64,000 bases of DNA. It comes from Henricia sp. BOLD:AAB3569. Its lineage: Eukaryota; Echinodermata; Asteroidea; Spinulosida; Echinasteridae. The stretch lies in assembly GCA_037783545.1 (NCBI GenBank), contig JBBELK010000008.1, forward strand, positions 573,001-637,000, given 5' to 3'. The notes beneath the pieces are model-generated. The model saw nothing but the letters and a program-made list of their open reading frames with translations. It had not been told where the DNA came from and did not search any database. The position numbers and the translations under genes were made by a program. This document shows, piece by piece, positions 32,601 through 42,672 of the stretch (positions are counted from its first letter, which is position 1; each line of letters opens with the position of its first letter).

Positions 32601-34477
32601 TGTTCACACTCCGGCGTCCATCTGGTCGCTAATGGAAATCGGTTCCTGGTGAAACCATCGGTCTTGTTGGTCGCTGATTTCCTTGGTGCACCACCAGTCA
32701 GCTGAAATAGTGGTTTGGCTATTGCCGAAAAACCCTCAATAAATCGGCGATAATACCCTGCGAATCCTAAAAAGGATCGCACCTGACTGACATTTTCTGG
32801 GCGGGGCCACGTTCGCAAAGCTTCCAACTTGGCTGGGTCTGTCTGGACTCCGTCTTTCGAGACAATGTGGCCAAGGTACTTTACGGATGTACAGCAAAGC
32901 TGGCATTTTTCTGGTGCTACCTTCAGGCCATACTGAGCTAATCGGTCGAGAACCCTACCAAGCCGTTCTTGCATTTGGTCCACACTGGATGCAAAGACGA
33001 TAATATCGTCCATGTAGACTAAAACTTCGGTCATGTTGAGACCAGCCATGCAGCGCTCCATTAGGCGCTGAAATGTCGCCGGTGCACCTTTTACTCCTTG
33101 TGGCATTCTTTCGAATTGGAAGAAACCAGCAGGACATGTGAAGGCCGTTTTGTCTTTATCAGCAGGGTACATGGGTATTTGATAGTACCCAGATTTTAAG
33201 TCTATAACCGAGAACCAGCTGCATCCATGCAGGGTATCGAGAGCTTCCTGTACCAGCGGAACTGTGTACTGATCAGGGGTGGTTCTGGCATTCAGGGTGC
33301 GATAGTCAATACAAAGACGAATTTGGCCGTTCTTCTTTCTAACAATCACTATTGGTGAGGCATACTTGCTCTTCGACTCGGTGATTACCCCAATGTCCAC
33401 CAAGCGTTGTAGATGCTCCCGAAGATCTCGTAGGTCTCCCGGTGCCACTCTACGTGACCTCTCACGAAACGGTTCGTCATTTGTCAGGCGAATCTCATGG
33501 CAGATCTCTGTAGTGCAGCCGATGTCCCACTCATGCATTGAGAAGACACGCGACCTCTGGTAAGCCATCTTCAGGATTTGCTCCTTCTCTTTCGCATTCA
33601 CAGGACCCCAAACGAATGGCAATTTGCGAAACTCATCTTCAGTCGTCGAAGGCCTTTTGTCCACTCTCACCCCATTGTTAGTCGGTGCTGCAAACCTCTT
33701 GGATTCGGCAAAACATCCAGCAGGCCTTTCTTCATGTGGGCCTGTAGCCTCACTCACCCACGACGTGAGGTAGGCCCCAGCTACAACACACCTTTTAGGC
33801 AAAGCAATGTCATGGCTAGTCTGATTCAATAGACACACCCTGACTTTCCCAAATCCTTGTTGAATGTCGACGAGGGTACAAGCCACAGTTAGGCCCCCTG
33901 GCAGTTTATTGGGTACAGCCGAGTCCAGCAGTCCGGTGACAGCTTTCCCAAGCCTGTTCCTGATTTCACCAGTGACATAGTGGGCTGATCCAGCAGGGAT
34001 AACTATTCGTTTACACGTCCTAGCTCTCACATGGCCTATCAATCCGTCTGACCCGGTCCTCCTCAGACTTCGGATTTCATTGTAGATGCTCTCACAAACT
34101 CTGCCAATCGCTACCTTGTCTGGCCTGCTATTGATGGAGGAGTAGCACTCCCTGAATACTCCAGTGTTGGTTCCAACAATCAATTTATAGTTAGGAACAC
34201 TCTTCGTGTCCGGCACAACCAGTGCCAAAGTACAAAATGTTCTGTCGGTTCCACAGAAAGCAGCGTCAAATCCGAGGTTAATATGTGTCCATCCCAAGTA
34301 CGGCATGATTCCGTCACCACCATGCAGTAGCACAAGATCCTGCAGTGGTTGGAGGGGTAGACCAAGGGTCTTGAAGAAACTCTGATAGATGAGCGTTACT
34401 TGTGATCCACTGTCCAGTAATGCCTCTGTCCTTACCCCATCAACATAACATGGCCTAATGTGTAGGCCGCCTACCAA
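29621..34477 (-). CDS. pol: Gypsy-like pol polyprotein
   Basis: 1618 codons counted from a TTG at 34477; the frame is open upstream past the gag stop in the -1 frame relative to gag, with no ATG, so expression by frameshift is likely. Aspartic protease: LLDSGSQV near residue 20. Reverse transcriptase about 340-515 with VIDLKSGYY and YMDD near 488. RNase H about 640-770 (LHIDACREG, DADALSRR). Integrase: HHCC zinc finger about 947-990 and the DDE core (CIDFLKL, HSDQGREFD, E of PERFNR) about 1010-1112. A GPY/F-like module (DRVLIRN...LADKW) follows near 1225. The last ~300 residues are acidic and Ser/Glu/Pro-rich without a recognised domain and without env features. No internal stop is present. 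Confidence 0.93.
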   Translation of the reverse strand: MVGGLHIRPCYVDGVRTEALLDSGSQVTLIYQSFFKTLGLPLQPLQDLVLLHGGDGIMPYLGWTHINLGFDAAFCGTDRTFCTLALVVPDTKSVPNYKLIVGTNTGVFRECYSSINSRPDKVAIGRVCESIYNEIRSLRRTGSDGLIGHVRARTCKRIVIPAGSAHYVTGEIRNRLGKAVTGLLDSAVPNKLPGGLTVACTLVDIQQGFGKVRVCLLNQTSHDIALPKRCVVAGAYLTSWVSEATGPHEERPAGCFAESKRFAAPTNNGVRVDKRPSTTEDEFRKLPFVWGPVNAKEKEQILKMAYQRSRVFSMHEWDIGCTTEICHEIRLTNDEPFRERSRRVAPGDLRDLREHLQRLVDIGVITESKSKYASPIVIVRKKNGQIRLCIDYRTLNARTTPDQYTVPLVQEALDTLHGCSWFSVIDLKSGYYQIPMYPADKDKTAFTCPAGFFQFERMPQGVKGAPATFQRLMERCMAGLNMTEVLVYMDDIIVFASSVDQMQERLGRVLDRLAQYGLKVAPEKCQLCCTSVKYLGHIVSKDGVQTDPAKLEALRTWPRPENVSQVRSFLGFAGYYRRFIEGFSAIAKPLFQLTGGAPRKSATNKTDGFTRNRFPLATRWTPECEQAFHTLKTRLCTAPVLAFADMSRPFVLHIDACREGLGAVLCQETDGKLRPIAYASRSLNQAERNYPAHKLEYLALKWSVTDKFRDYLYSAKGTRVFTDNNPLTYVLTSAKLDATGHRWLAALTTFDFTIHYRAGRTNQDADALSRRPGMGSRDGAEFDQQARIRDLEARLRGDNGNDDQTCGREEIVAISSQHLIGPKVNERPVTNLDGDSLVYCMAMSAEAVPTEYSSTGIDFNQGLDSVDWREAQAADEDIDFIIQCVQQGSRPKAESSFSQERKALCSQFSRFVLRDGVLHRSSVGPSGFRLFQLVVPREFREKAMKGLHNDVGHLGMERAVALAIPRFYWPKMATQIEEWVRRCARCVAHKTPPKVSAPLVNITTAYPLELVCIDFLKLEKDRSGAEYILVITDHFSRYAQAFPTRDKSSRTVAKLLWEKYFQHYGLPARLHSDQGREFDNRLIKELAGLLGVQKTRTTPYHPQGDPQPERFNRTLLGMLGTLPNEDKWTWSRYVGSLVHAYNCTRNDSTGFSPYYIMFGREARLPVDLCFGTSPDGVSNSDHSKYVQELRRNLESAYRIASQESARVAAANKRRYDVKVRGSELQEGDRVLIRNVGLKGTHKLADKWGRDIYVVSGRRNDAIPVYQLKPEVGSGPVKTLHRNLILPIGQLIGEIVSLPAAKKAPKPCTRSGKADPSHFPPEDYNYNSDSDEIEVITIWPSGSEVDTSSKPQPPTVLEEITSDEPVTPVEQSISKDTTDSGEVPALNPNAEEFSPQLSEVAEADAPSSSDEPCDASMAKVPEESEQGNDKLPSELSRPPTSGAQGSSNEACVIDALSDPSMTVLAPEVSGEQELVIVDQVQECPLTDVLVDEVSANSDESTGVCPERPCDSAELENVPPAPGATIASEVGILGPASETEDITQSEPASDSQSASLTFEDEGALRQSRVRRPPHRLTYDALGQPAHTSSISSVTFENLVSSLHQTLFGTKKGRIGTMQHV

Positions 34478-34533
34478 CCCTTCGGGAATGTCTGTGTTTG
34501 GTTGATAGTTGACTCGTTGATGTGGTGGCGGCC

Positions 34534-35781
34534 TTAATTTTTGGGCACCGGATCGGCCTTTCTCTGGCGCCCTTGTGCGTTTCCCTGGAGATAGAAGCTG
34601 ATAAATTTCTCGTTCACCCTCTCTGGGTTGGGCGAGTTGTCACATTTGGGTTTAAAATGTCCATCCTGACCACACTTAAAACAGAAGTTTGGTCTTTGCT
34701 TCACCTCTAGTCTGTTGGTTCGGTCGGTGTCTCCCTGACTCACTTGGCCATGTTTCACCACTTTGGGAGGCTGATGATGAGGTCCAGGATTTGGCTCTCG
34801 TTGGGACATCTTTTCTGCCTGTTCTGCCTCCTCTCGTCGAACCATCTTCAGAAGGGCCAAATAAGTAGGTGGTGAACTGACTCTGTCTTTTAGCTGAAGG
34901 TTTACTAAAAGCATGTCATCATATAGGGTCCCCTTTACAAATTGGGAAAGCAGCATACGGTTTACTTGGTCGGCAGGAGCTCCCCCCTTCCGTATGAGTT
35001 TACGAAGTATGCTCTGCAGTCGCGTGAGAAAAACTGACGGTTTCTCCCCCCTCTGCTGGTGAAGAGACCAGAACTTGATGCTTAACTCTTCAGCGGTATG
35101 GGTGTCACCAAAAGCAAGTTCCAACGCTTGAAGGTAATCCTGCGATGTGGCTTGGGGATTTTCCCTTCGAAGGTCATTAATAATATTTGCCGCTGGGGCA
35201 CGAAGAGCTTCCCGGATACGGCGTCTCTTTTCACTTTCTTCTTCTTCCTCATCTAACTGTCCCTGCGCCACTTCCACCCAGGCATCGTAGGTTTCACCTG
35301 TATCACCGGAAAATGGAGCGAGTCTTCTCGAACTACCAAATTTACATCTTGACAGGGCCTCTTGCAAGGCAACCGTGGGCTCTTTAACCACTCCAGGGCG
35401 CACATCTCCATCTTCCTTGGAACCTATAAGGCCCCTGGCCTTCAGGTCTGCGACTGTTACTCTATCACCACGACCATTTGCAAGTTGATGAACAGAAAAC
35501 ACGGCATCTTGCCCAGGTAGTTTGACCTTCACTTCGCCGCTGATGGGTAGAACCACATCAGCCACACTCTGGTCTAACTCAAGAAGTATGAGTGTATTAT
35601 TCCCCTCTTCCCGTCGGGAGATACCTGTCAAGTGTTGGATGACGTCATATAGGGCAAGCAAAATTGTGTCAGTTGACACAGAAAGACAGTTTGAAACCAG
35701 AAAAAGGGAATGCGACGGGCGTACGTCATCCTTTTTGCACCACGCCAGTCCTATTTCCTGAAACTCGCTTCGGGCTGCCAT
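34534..35781 (-). CDS. gag: Gypsy-like gag, PNMA-like
   Basis: 415 aa from the ATG at 35781; an open upstream extension begins at a GTG and adds six residues, including a Lys run. The middle (LAPFSG...WVEVAQ...EKRRRIREALRAPAANIINDLR...DYLQALELAFG) follows the capsid pattern of the vertebrate PNMA (paraneoplastic Ma) family, which derives from Gypsy gag. A CCHC zinc knuckle, CFKCGQDGHFKPKC, lies near the C-terminus and binds RNA in related gags. It overlaps pol, which is in the -1 frame, at an A-rich stop region (CCCAAAAATTAA). The PNMA resemblance is by eye and from family knowledge. Confidence 0.85.
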   Translation of the reverse strand: MAARSEFQEIGLAWCKKDDVRPSHSLFLVSNCLSVSTDTILLALYDVIQHLTGISRREEGNNTLILLELDQSVADVVLPISGEVKVKLPGQDAVFSVHQLANGRGDRVTVADLKARGLIGSKEDGDVRPGVVKEPTVALQEALSRCKFGSSRRLAPFSGDTGETYDAWVEVAQGQLDEEEEESEKRRRIREALRAPAANIINDLRRENPQATSQDYLQALELAFGDTHTAEELSIKFWSLHQQRGEKPSVFLTRLQSILRKLIRKGGAPADQVNRMLLSQFVKGTLYDDMLLVNLQLKDRVSSPPTYLALLKMVRREEAEQAEKMSQREPNPGPHHQPPKVVKHGQVSQGDTDRTNRLEVKQRPNFCFKCGQDGHFKPKCDNSPNPERVNEKFISFYLQGNAQGRQRKADPVPKN

Positions 35782-36080
35782 TTTTTTTTTTGAAGGCACT
35801 CACGGCTTATGTTTGGCGGTTGTGTTTTCTTTTTACATGTTCAAATGTATAGTTTACTAGAAAATATGCAAATGAACCTGCAAAACTGTTTTACATGTTA
35901 AACACTAATGGGTGGGGAAAGTGTAACCACTGGCTCTCAAGAAAGGAATTATATAGCAATGAAACAAAATTATTTAAATTTTGAGTTGACTTGGGTATTT
36001 AAGCAAAGCAATGGATGTGAAATCAATGAAGAATCAAGGTCAAGCACAATCTGTGAAACTACAGTGGGATATAATATAAA

Positions 36081-36098
36081 GTCCTGGCAAGGTCGCCA
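36081..36098 (-). promoter_or_regulatory. Primer-binding site
   Basis: On the element strand TGGCGACCTTGCCAGGAC begins 3 nt after the 5' LTR end (36102). It begins with TGG, complementary to a tRNA CCA end. I do not assign the tRNA species. Confidence 0.65.
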
Positions 36099-36101
36099 AA
36101 A

Positions 36102-36492
36102 TGTAACCCACTTAATAATACAGCCAAGACCCAACAGTTCTCAGATTTAACCTAACACTTTAATTCCATCATTGATTTCCTGCACAACAACTCAATTACT
36201 GGCTCTAGGAAAATCTAGGGGTTATATGACTCTTACAAGGTCAAAGGTCTTGCAAGGTCAACAATGCAAATAACAGTTTTATATTTAGAACAACAAATGA
36301 TGATGAGCGCTCAACACACACACAAAATAGCAATGTACATGTACATGTAGATCTACGTTAAGGATATAGCGATTCTGGCCAGTTCAGTTCAGTTCACCGG
36401 TCAACCTTGACTCGCAGTGGTTAAAACGCGGCCACTCCACGGATGCTCACATGGATCCTGGAATACGCTACAAGTTCAGCTCAGCTCCCGCT
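36102..36492 (-). repeat. 5' LTR (apparently truncated)
   Basis: Direct repeat of 27957-28341. Homology to the left LTR ends at CAGCTCCCGCT; beyond it the sequence belongs to another repeat. It carries GAACAAC absent from the left copy. Confidence 0.85.
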
Positions 36493-36519
36493 GGAACCAC
36501 CAACTCGCAGGGTACACGG

Positions 36520-36880
36520 TATCTATTGTGCAATTGTTAAGCGATTTATTGGTTTTCGAAACGATTTTTTTTTGCGGTTTTAACTTTTCTGAAATTTCGA
36601 TCTTTCGTGACATTCACAACTGCTGCCACCTAATATAGTTGATATTTGTAATGGCTTTTGCAATATTCTGTTAGAAACTCGTCCAACTTGGAACTCTTAT
36701 TAATGTTTTGTGTATTTTTGAGAGTAGAATCAGTTAATTGGAATCGAGTTGAAGGGAACCAGACCTTGTCCGTAGGGCCTCAAGGGCCTTAATTGTTGAA
36801 TCATCAACTCATAGATGCACGTTTTTTCATGCTTTGATTTTCATAGCACATCGGAATCTTTCATGCGTACGATTTTGTTT
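36520..36880. repeat. ~350-bp repeat (CATTCACAACTGCTGCC), copy 1
   Basis: Shares TTTTAACTTTTCTGAAAT, GTGACATTCACAACTGCTGC, TTGCAATATTCTGTTAGAAA and AATCTTTCATGCGTACGATT with 38640-39000 and 39003-39345. Confidence 0.85.
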
Positions 36881-37419
36881 GTTTAGTACGTATCAAAGTC
36901 CTATGCAGATCAGCCAGAAAATATTAACTTTCTACATTTTTGTCACCAATATTATTTTCCAATCCATACTTTTCGGTATCTTATCTATTATAATTCCTAC
37001 TTGTTCTATTATTAACAGGTTCAGGCCTGTATACGGTTATACACCGTACAGACGGAACTTTTGAACTTTAGCATTTGTCCTTAAAGAGGAAGAATCCCCC
37101 TTGACGAAAATCCAGCATTTAGGCTTTTTTCGATAGTCCAAACATCCCTCTTGCCGACGTGGATTTTTATTATTTTTTAATTGTCGGTTTTAAGTGGATA
37201 AATTGCAAGCAAAAGTGCGTTTTTCGAAAATGAGATTTTCGCGATTTCTAAAACGCTCATTAGGTATTCATGATATGCGCGTGACCCCGTGCCGCAATCC
37301 TGAGAAAGAGAAGTCAACACGATAGTTAGCTCCATACGTTTACACGCAAAAAACTTAGAAAACCGTCTCTTTTAGATGGTGTTTTTTGAAGAATTTTGTT
37401 GTTCCGAAAAGCCAGAGAT

Positions 37420-37731
37420 ATGCCCAGTAGCTGCGTGGTTGCATGTTTTACCAGACACTATGAAAACAAAAGAGCAGACAGATTTTCTTTTCTATTACCA
37501 AGAGAGAGAAAAATGAGTCGCTCATTCTATAACTTGTACGGCCGATGTCCAAACACATGGAAACTACGCCGCAGTGGACCGTACACAGACCGCTGTGAAT
37601 GCCGTTCGTTCCCTGACAAAACCACCCGTCGCAATGCACCAGTATTTACTTCAAAAGAGAGTCACTGTGAGCCACAGTTTTATCGTTTTTTCACAAAACA
37701 GGTAATAGTAGATTGCTGTCATATTACATGA
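37420..37731 (+). pseudogene. Degenerate THAP-like zinc-finger frame
   Basis: From the ATG at 37420 the frame starts MPSSCVVACFTRHYENKRAD, then RFSFLLP. This resembles a THAP domain start (M-P-x-x-C-x3-C, aromatic residues, then P). Downstream PYTDRCECRSFPDK sits where a C-x2-H-F would be expected, but the His is missing. THAP domains are DNA-binding and occur in P-element-type transposases and host proteins. The frame lies between ~350-bp repeats (36520-36880 and 38640-39345), so it may be the relic of a DNA transposon. The match is weak and by eye only. Confidence 0.35.
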
Positions 37732-38639
37732 AGTGTTTTTCACGTTTGTATTTTGAATTACAAGGACAAAATAGGCATGATAAACATTCACTTCGTGTAT
37801 TTTCCATTCAATACTGCACAGACCGTTTTGTATCTTTCTCATGATGACGTCAACACCCTGTTGATAAACAAGCCGAGTGACCTCGAGCGTTTCAGAATTT
37901 GGGTGAAGAGGGTCGGAACTGCTTTACGTTTTAAGCAAAAGTCTGTCGATTTTTTGTGAAAAACAAGTTGTGATAGTGTTGTAGACACATACACCTCCAT
38001 GATAAACAGAAAAACTAAAATAATGTGGAAGGGGGGATTCTAGCTGTTTAAATTGTCTTCAATTTGCTTAAAGACTTCCGTCAATAGGCCTACCCTGTGT
38101 TTTCTGAAGGTGAATTGTTGGCTGGTTAGTCAAATGCATTTTTTGGGCACGTGAATGATCTGAAAGACGAAAAAATTCTATATGCTAAGGAAATTTCCGG
38201 TCGTATAACGTTTAAACCACAGCAACTTTAACGCGGTGTTCATAACGCGCTATGCATGAATGGTCATTCCTCAAGTTTTTTAACATTATGACGTGTTGGA
38301 ATATATTGTGTTGGTCTATATGGAGTTTTGGATGGTTTTGGTTTGCCTGTGGAGGACGCGGTTTTTTGCGCTAAGATTTTTATTAACTTTTGTGCTATAC
38401 CGATAACACAAACGGACACTATCAAATTCGTTTTCCTACTTGGTGTCGAATATGATTTTATAAGCAAGCAGCGGGTTATGCGCCCTCGATAGCCGTATAA
38501 CGACCACAATAGTTTTAAGTGGACTGACAACATGTTTCTATATTTGTACAAACTATATTTATAAGCGATAATATCAAAGAAGCTATTATTTTGGTATAAT
38601 TCTCGGTCATTATAAAGTCTAAAACCACACGCAGTTGCG

Positions 38640-39345
38640 TACCTATTGTATAGCCCGTGTGTAGAGTGAATGGTTATGCAAAACGATTTCTTACGGTTTT
38701 AACTTTTCTGAAATCTCGATCTTTGGTGTCATTCACAACTGCTGCCACAATAATATAGTTGATTTTCGTGAATGGCTTTTGCAATAATCCGTTAGAAACT
38801 CGTTCAAAAAGTTGGAACTCTTATTAATGTTTTTATGTAATTTTTAGAGTAGAATTAGTATAATTGAAGCGAGTTGAAAGGAACCGGACCTTGTCTTAAG
38901 GGCCGTAATTTGTTGCATCATCAACTCTAGATGCACGTTTTTTCATGCTCTGATTTTCATAGCACATCGGAATCTTTCATGCGTACGATTTTGTTTTTTC
39001 GTGTGTAGAGTGAATTGTTATGTAAAACGATTTCTTACGGTTTTAACTTTTCTGAAATCTCGATTTTTGGTGTCATTCACAACTGCTGCCGCAATAATAT
39101 AGTTGATATTCGTGAATGGCTTTTGCAATAATCCGTTAGAAACTCGTTCAACTTGGAACTCTTATTAATGTTTTTATGTATTTTTGAGAGTACAATTAGT
39201 AATTGGAAGCGAGTTGAAGAGAAACGGACCTTGTCCGGTCTGAAGGGCCTTAAGGGCCGCAATTGGTTGAATCATCAACTCTAGATGCACGTTTTTTCAT
39301 GCTCTGATTTTCACAGCACATCGGAATCTTTCATGCGTACGAGTG
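38640..39345. repeat. ~350-bp repeat, tandem copies 2 and 3
   Basis: Two consecutive copies (about 38640-39000 and 39003-39345) of the repeat at 36520-36880. A further partial copy (GTCGTAGCACATGGAAATCT) lies near 39950. Confidence 0.85.
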
Positions 39346-39521
39346 TTAATTGTTGTTATACATTAACGAGAGCCGAAAACGGAAAGTACATTACATTGTC
39401 TTTAGCTTTTTACTTAATGATCAAGTTCGTCCGATTTTTATTCCCATGTAAAAATATTCAGTCGGACAATTCTGCAGTTAGTCCTTTTACTTATCTCTCA
39501 TGCACATAGTCGGAATAATGT

Positions 39522-39601
39522 TAGTCTGGTACCCGGACCAAAAAAAAAAAAATTTGACTAGACTGAATTCAGTCGTTGTATGTGGAGCGGGAACCAGTCT
39601 A
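39522..39601. mobile_element. 80-bp MITE with 9-bp target duplication
   Basis: The ends TAGTCTGGTACCCGG and CGGGAACCAGTCTA form an imperfect inverted repeat. Flanks are a perfect GAATAATGT at 39513-39521 and 39602-39610. An A13 run lies inside. It is homologous to 5994-6050 in opposite orientation. Confidence 0.82.
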
Positions 39602-39610
39602 GAATAATGT

Positions 39611-40660
39611 ACAACTCGGGTATTAGCATTGCAGATAATCGGTTTAATTCGCACTCGAAGAATCCACCTTAGGGCGCTCATAAGTGTTTCCCTTGAGCTT
39701 GCCCCTCTTTAACAAATTTCAATTGTTTCAAAAACCCGGGAACAAACCTAGGTAATGTGGCAATGATAAGGGGAGTGCGCCTCTTTTTGATGTCCTAGGA
39801 TGCACCCACGTTTCCTCCTATAAACAAAGATAAAATAAAGGAGGTTTTTCGTGGCCTCCGAGCGCCAGTAGTTTGTTACTGCTTGGACTGACGTCAAAAG
39901 CATTGCTATGTTCCTGGGCGAGTTCTCGATCCCAGAGATTTCTCTGATTGTCGTAGCACATGGAAATCTTTTATGCTTACGATTTCTGCCTTTTCGTGTT
40001 GTGTTCTAACAATCTCGATGAAAATTTTTCACAATTTTTCATAGACCTTTTCGTTTTGTAAACACCAACAATGTACTAAACCAGTGTATTACTCTTACTA
40101 TTACTTGTTTAAATGTAGCCTATGTTGTTTGAGTTGTTGAAAGCCGGACGATGTCCGAAGAGCCTAAAGGGCTTAGTTCCAGATGGTTACCACAGGACAT
40201 AATGTAAGCATTGAAGGCATGCTTATGCCCGAGAGCCACCGAGGTTTCTAAAGTTTTTAGTCATCGAGACTGGTCTTGTGTTTTCTGTCATATTCGCTGT
40301 ATAGTGACTTGGTTATATATTGTTTGTATAGATTGGAGACATTCAGTTCATTGTGTACTGGAGCCGCGATCCCATGCTGTCTCAATAAATTAAGTTAAAC
40401 TTATTTCATGTTCTGTGCGTGGTTATTTGAGTCTGTGTATAGAACGAAACTGTTTTTCATGCGTATGAGCGCAGCGAAGGAGCATTGAAAAAGAACAAAG
40501 TCGCCATTCTCGGGGTATGATTGAGCTTGCATTTGGTGCTACGCGCTAAACGTGTAAATCTGTGTGCAGAAAAAGACGGTCAGCAAAAAACTAATAGCAA
40601 AGAACGGACATGTCAAATTGACCTCTTATGCTCCTTGATCCTGTTTTGCATTTTCATTTA
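39611..40660. other. No gene recognised
   Basis: Mostly single-copy-looking sequence with a short relic of the ~350-bp repeat near 39950. No supported coding region. Confidence 0.45.
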
Positions 40661-40664
40661 GGGT

Positions 40665-42515
40665 GCACTCTTAAAGGCACAGGCTTAATTTTTCGGCGCA
40701 AGTTATTATTATTTTTGTTTACAAAAGTTGCCCCTGTTCACTCAGGCATGATATTCCCAACACGATGGCGACATTAATAAAAACATCAAACTGATGTCTA
40801 CCGATATGTGTAAGCCAATTTTCTAAATATAATACAATTTCCATTTTATCTACAATTTTATGAGTGCGTACTCTTTTCTGATACACCCTGTACTTGTACC
40901 CCATTGTGCATAAAACATCTAAGGAATTTTAAAGGAATTTCTTCCAGTTGGGGGTTTGGTGTGTTAACAAACGGAAATAATGTGTTGAGGTATAGGGACG
41001 TGAGGGGGAGGCAGTCGCTATGTCACATATCGTGCTGGGTATAGAGATTCAAGCTTCGATATGCAAGTACAAACAGAGGTGAACGTCTCCTATAGACAAT
41101 TCCCATGTACTTTGAGAAAATTAAACATCTTCGGCATTGTCAAGGGTTCTCCTCCTTAGGTAATTGCGTTTGGTAATTGTTGGAATATAACGATGTAGCC
41201 TTTCGATGTCGATTGGTTTTAATAAAGTTTAGTAACGGCAGCGCATACAGCACGATATGGGGCCGAGGGCGGCTCCCTTACCATTGTTCCCCATGCATTG
41301 TGTCTCAAACATTCAAAGAATTCTGCTGGGTATACCCAATTAAATAGGGCTCCCATATAGGAACCAATGTTAAATGCCCAATTTTCAAAAATCATTTTAA
41401 AGTACTGTCAACTCTCTCAGCTTCTCAGGCAACAACCAAAATCATTGGAGTCTCATCTTTTCAATTCTGTTCAATTTTATATGGGGTAATCCGTCACTTT
41501 TATTCTCTAATTTCCACTTGAAACAAAACCACCCCTGCAACAGTGAAAATTGCTAAACAGACCAGCGTCCACCTTGGAACAAAGGCAATACGCTACTGGG
41601 CAAATATGGATACTTTTAGGAGCTGCATTGTCCAACACGTTTATATTTAGAAGAAAAAATACCCCACATTACGACGATGGCCATATTCTACACAAGACCA
41701 CACTCGTTCAGCTCGCAACTCCCTCTCTTTAATAAAGAAGCGTTTTAGGGGATACAAAATAGTAAAGGCTTGGAGCTGCGTATTTCGTTGCACGAATTTG
41801 GCGCGCGCGCATTGCTGACAAGCCTTGCCTTTAAGGCTCGCCGTTTCGCTGAATGGATAACGGTAGGCCTACTGAAGCGTACCGGGAACGATTACCTCCC
41901 TCAGTAAATACGCTCTATAATCTCGCAATGTAAACAAGAAATTCCTGTAATTTTACATATAAATGTTGACTGTTTTTAGAGGTTAATGTTTTTTTATGTG
42001 AAAATACATTTTGCTGTAATTCGTAAATCTATTAAAAACAAAGACATTGCAGTAAAACAAATACGTTGAAATTGCAGGAATTTTGGCATTTTGGGGTCTT
42101 TTTTTTAAGTCTACAATTGCAAATAATTGTGCATGGCGTTTGTAAAAATACAACTAACATAATAATTGACTGTCTTTGAAAAAAGGTACACACTGGCCTA
42201 CTGTTTACTTTATTTAGTGATACAGCATCTTGACAATACTTTTTTTGATGGTCCTTGTGAAAAAGATCGTCAAATTGTACCGTAATTAACCAAATGTTGT
42301 GGTTTTTTTTAGGTTCTCTTCAGTCTATTTCGGAAATACTTTCAGAATTATGTATGAGTCTATTTCGAGCAAAAAATAGCCCAACAGCCAGTTTCCCCCT
42401 TTAATGATTTTTGGGCGTAAAAAGGCTAGGGATGTGTAGAAGCGAATCATATTCGTGTGAACATGCATAATGACCCATCCAAAGTTACAAGATCGCGTGT
42501 GGTCTAGTGGGTATG
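40665..42515 (+). repeat. Composite repeat P, forward arm
   Basis: Matches 44320-46990 in inverse and, for its 40915-41770 part, 47150-48010 directly. Marker blocks include CACATATCGTGCTGGGTATA, AATTGCGTTTGGTAATTGTT, ACGACGATGGCCATATTCTA and CAAAACCACCCCTGCAACAG. No transposase frame is seen. The homology ends inside the head of SINE B at 42515. Confidence 0.8.
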
Positions 42516-42670
42516 ATTCCAAATCAGAGGTTGTGGGTTCAAGCCCCACTATGACCAACGTGCCTGTGTCCCTGGGCAAGGCACTTAATCCCACTCGCGA
42601 CATTTAAGGGGCTGTTACGGAGAATGTCACACTTTAACTGCTGGAGGGTTGTTTGCCTTGGCTATATAGC
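42485..42670 (+). mobile_element. tRNA-derived SINE (family B), copy 1, 5' part
   Basis: A box TGGTCTAGTGG near 42503, B box GGTTCAAGCCC near 42536, and the body TCCCTGGGCAAGGCACTTAA. It is interrupted at 42671 by a TA-flanked element and resumes at 43935 (GGTAACCGCGCAGTCGATAA), matching the uninterrupted copy at 26700-26943. Confidence 0.82.
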
Positions 42671-42672
42671 TA

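Larger units (their letters stand above)
27957..36492 (-). mobile_element. Gypsy-like LTR retrotransposon with PNMA-like gag
   Basis: Order on the minus strand: LTR (36492-36102), primer-binding site, gag, pol, 3' LTR (ending 27957). Both coding frames are intact. The shared LTR sequence differs by one substitution and one 6-bp indel, so the copy is young. The right LTR seems cut at 36492: no target duplication matches the left flank and no polypurine tract abuts 28341, so the full LTR may be longer than the shared part. Confidence 0.88.

Noticed and set aside
29621-34477. 34477 as the true pol start
   Set aside because: The codon is TTG and the frame is open upstream into the gag end; translation more likely enters from gag by frameshift.
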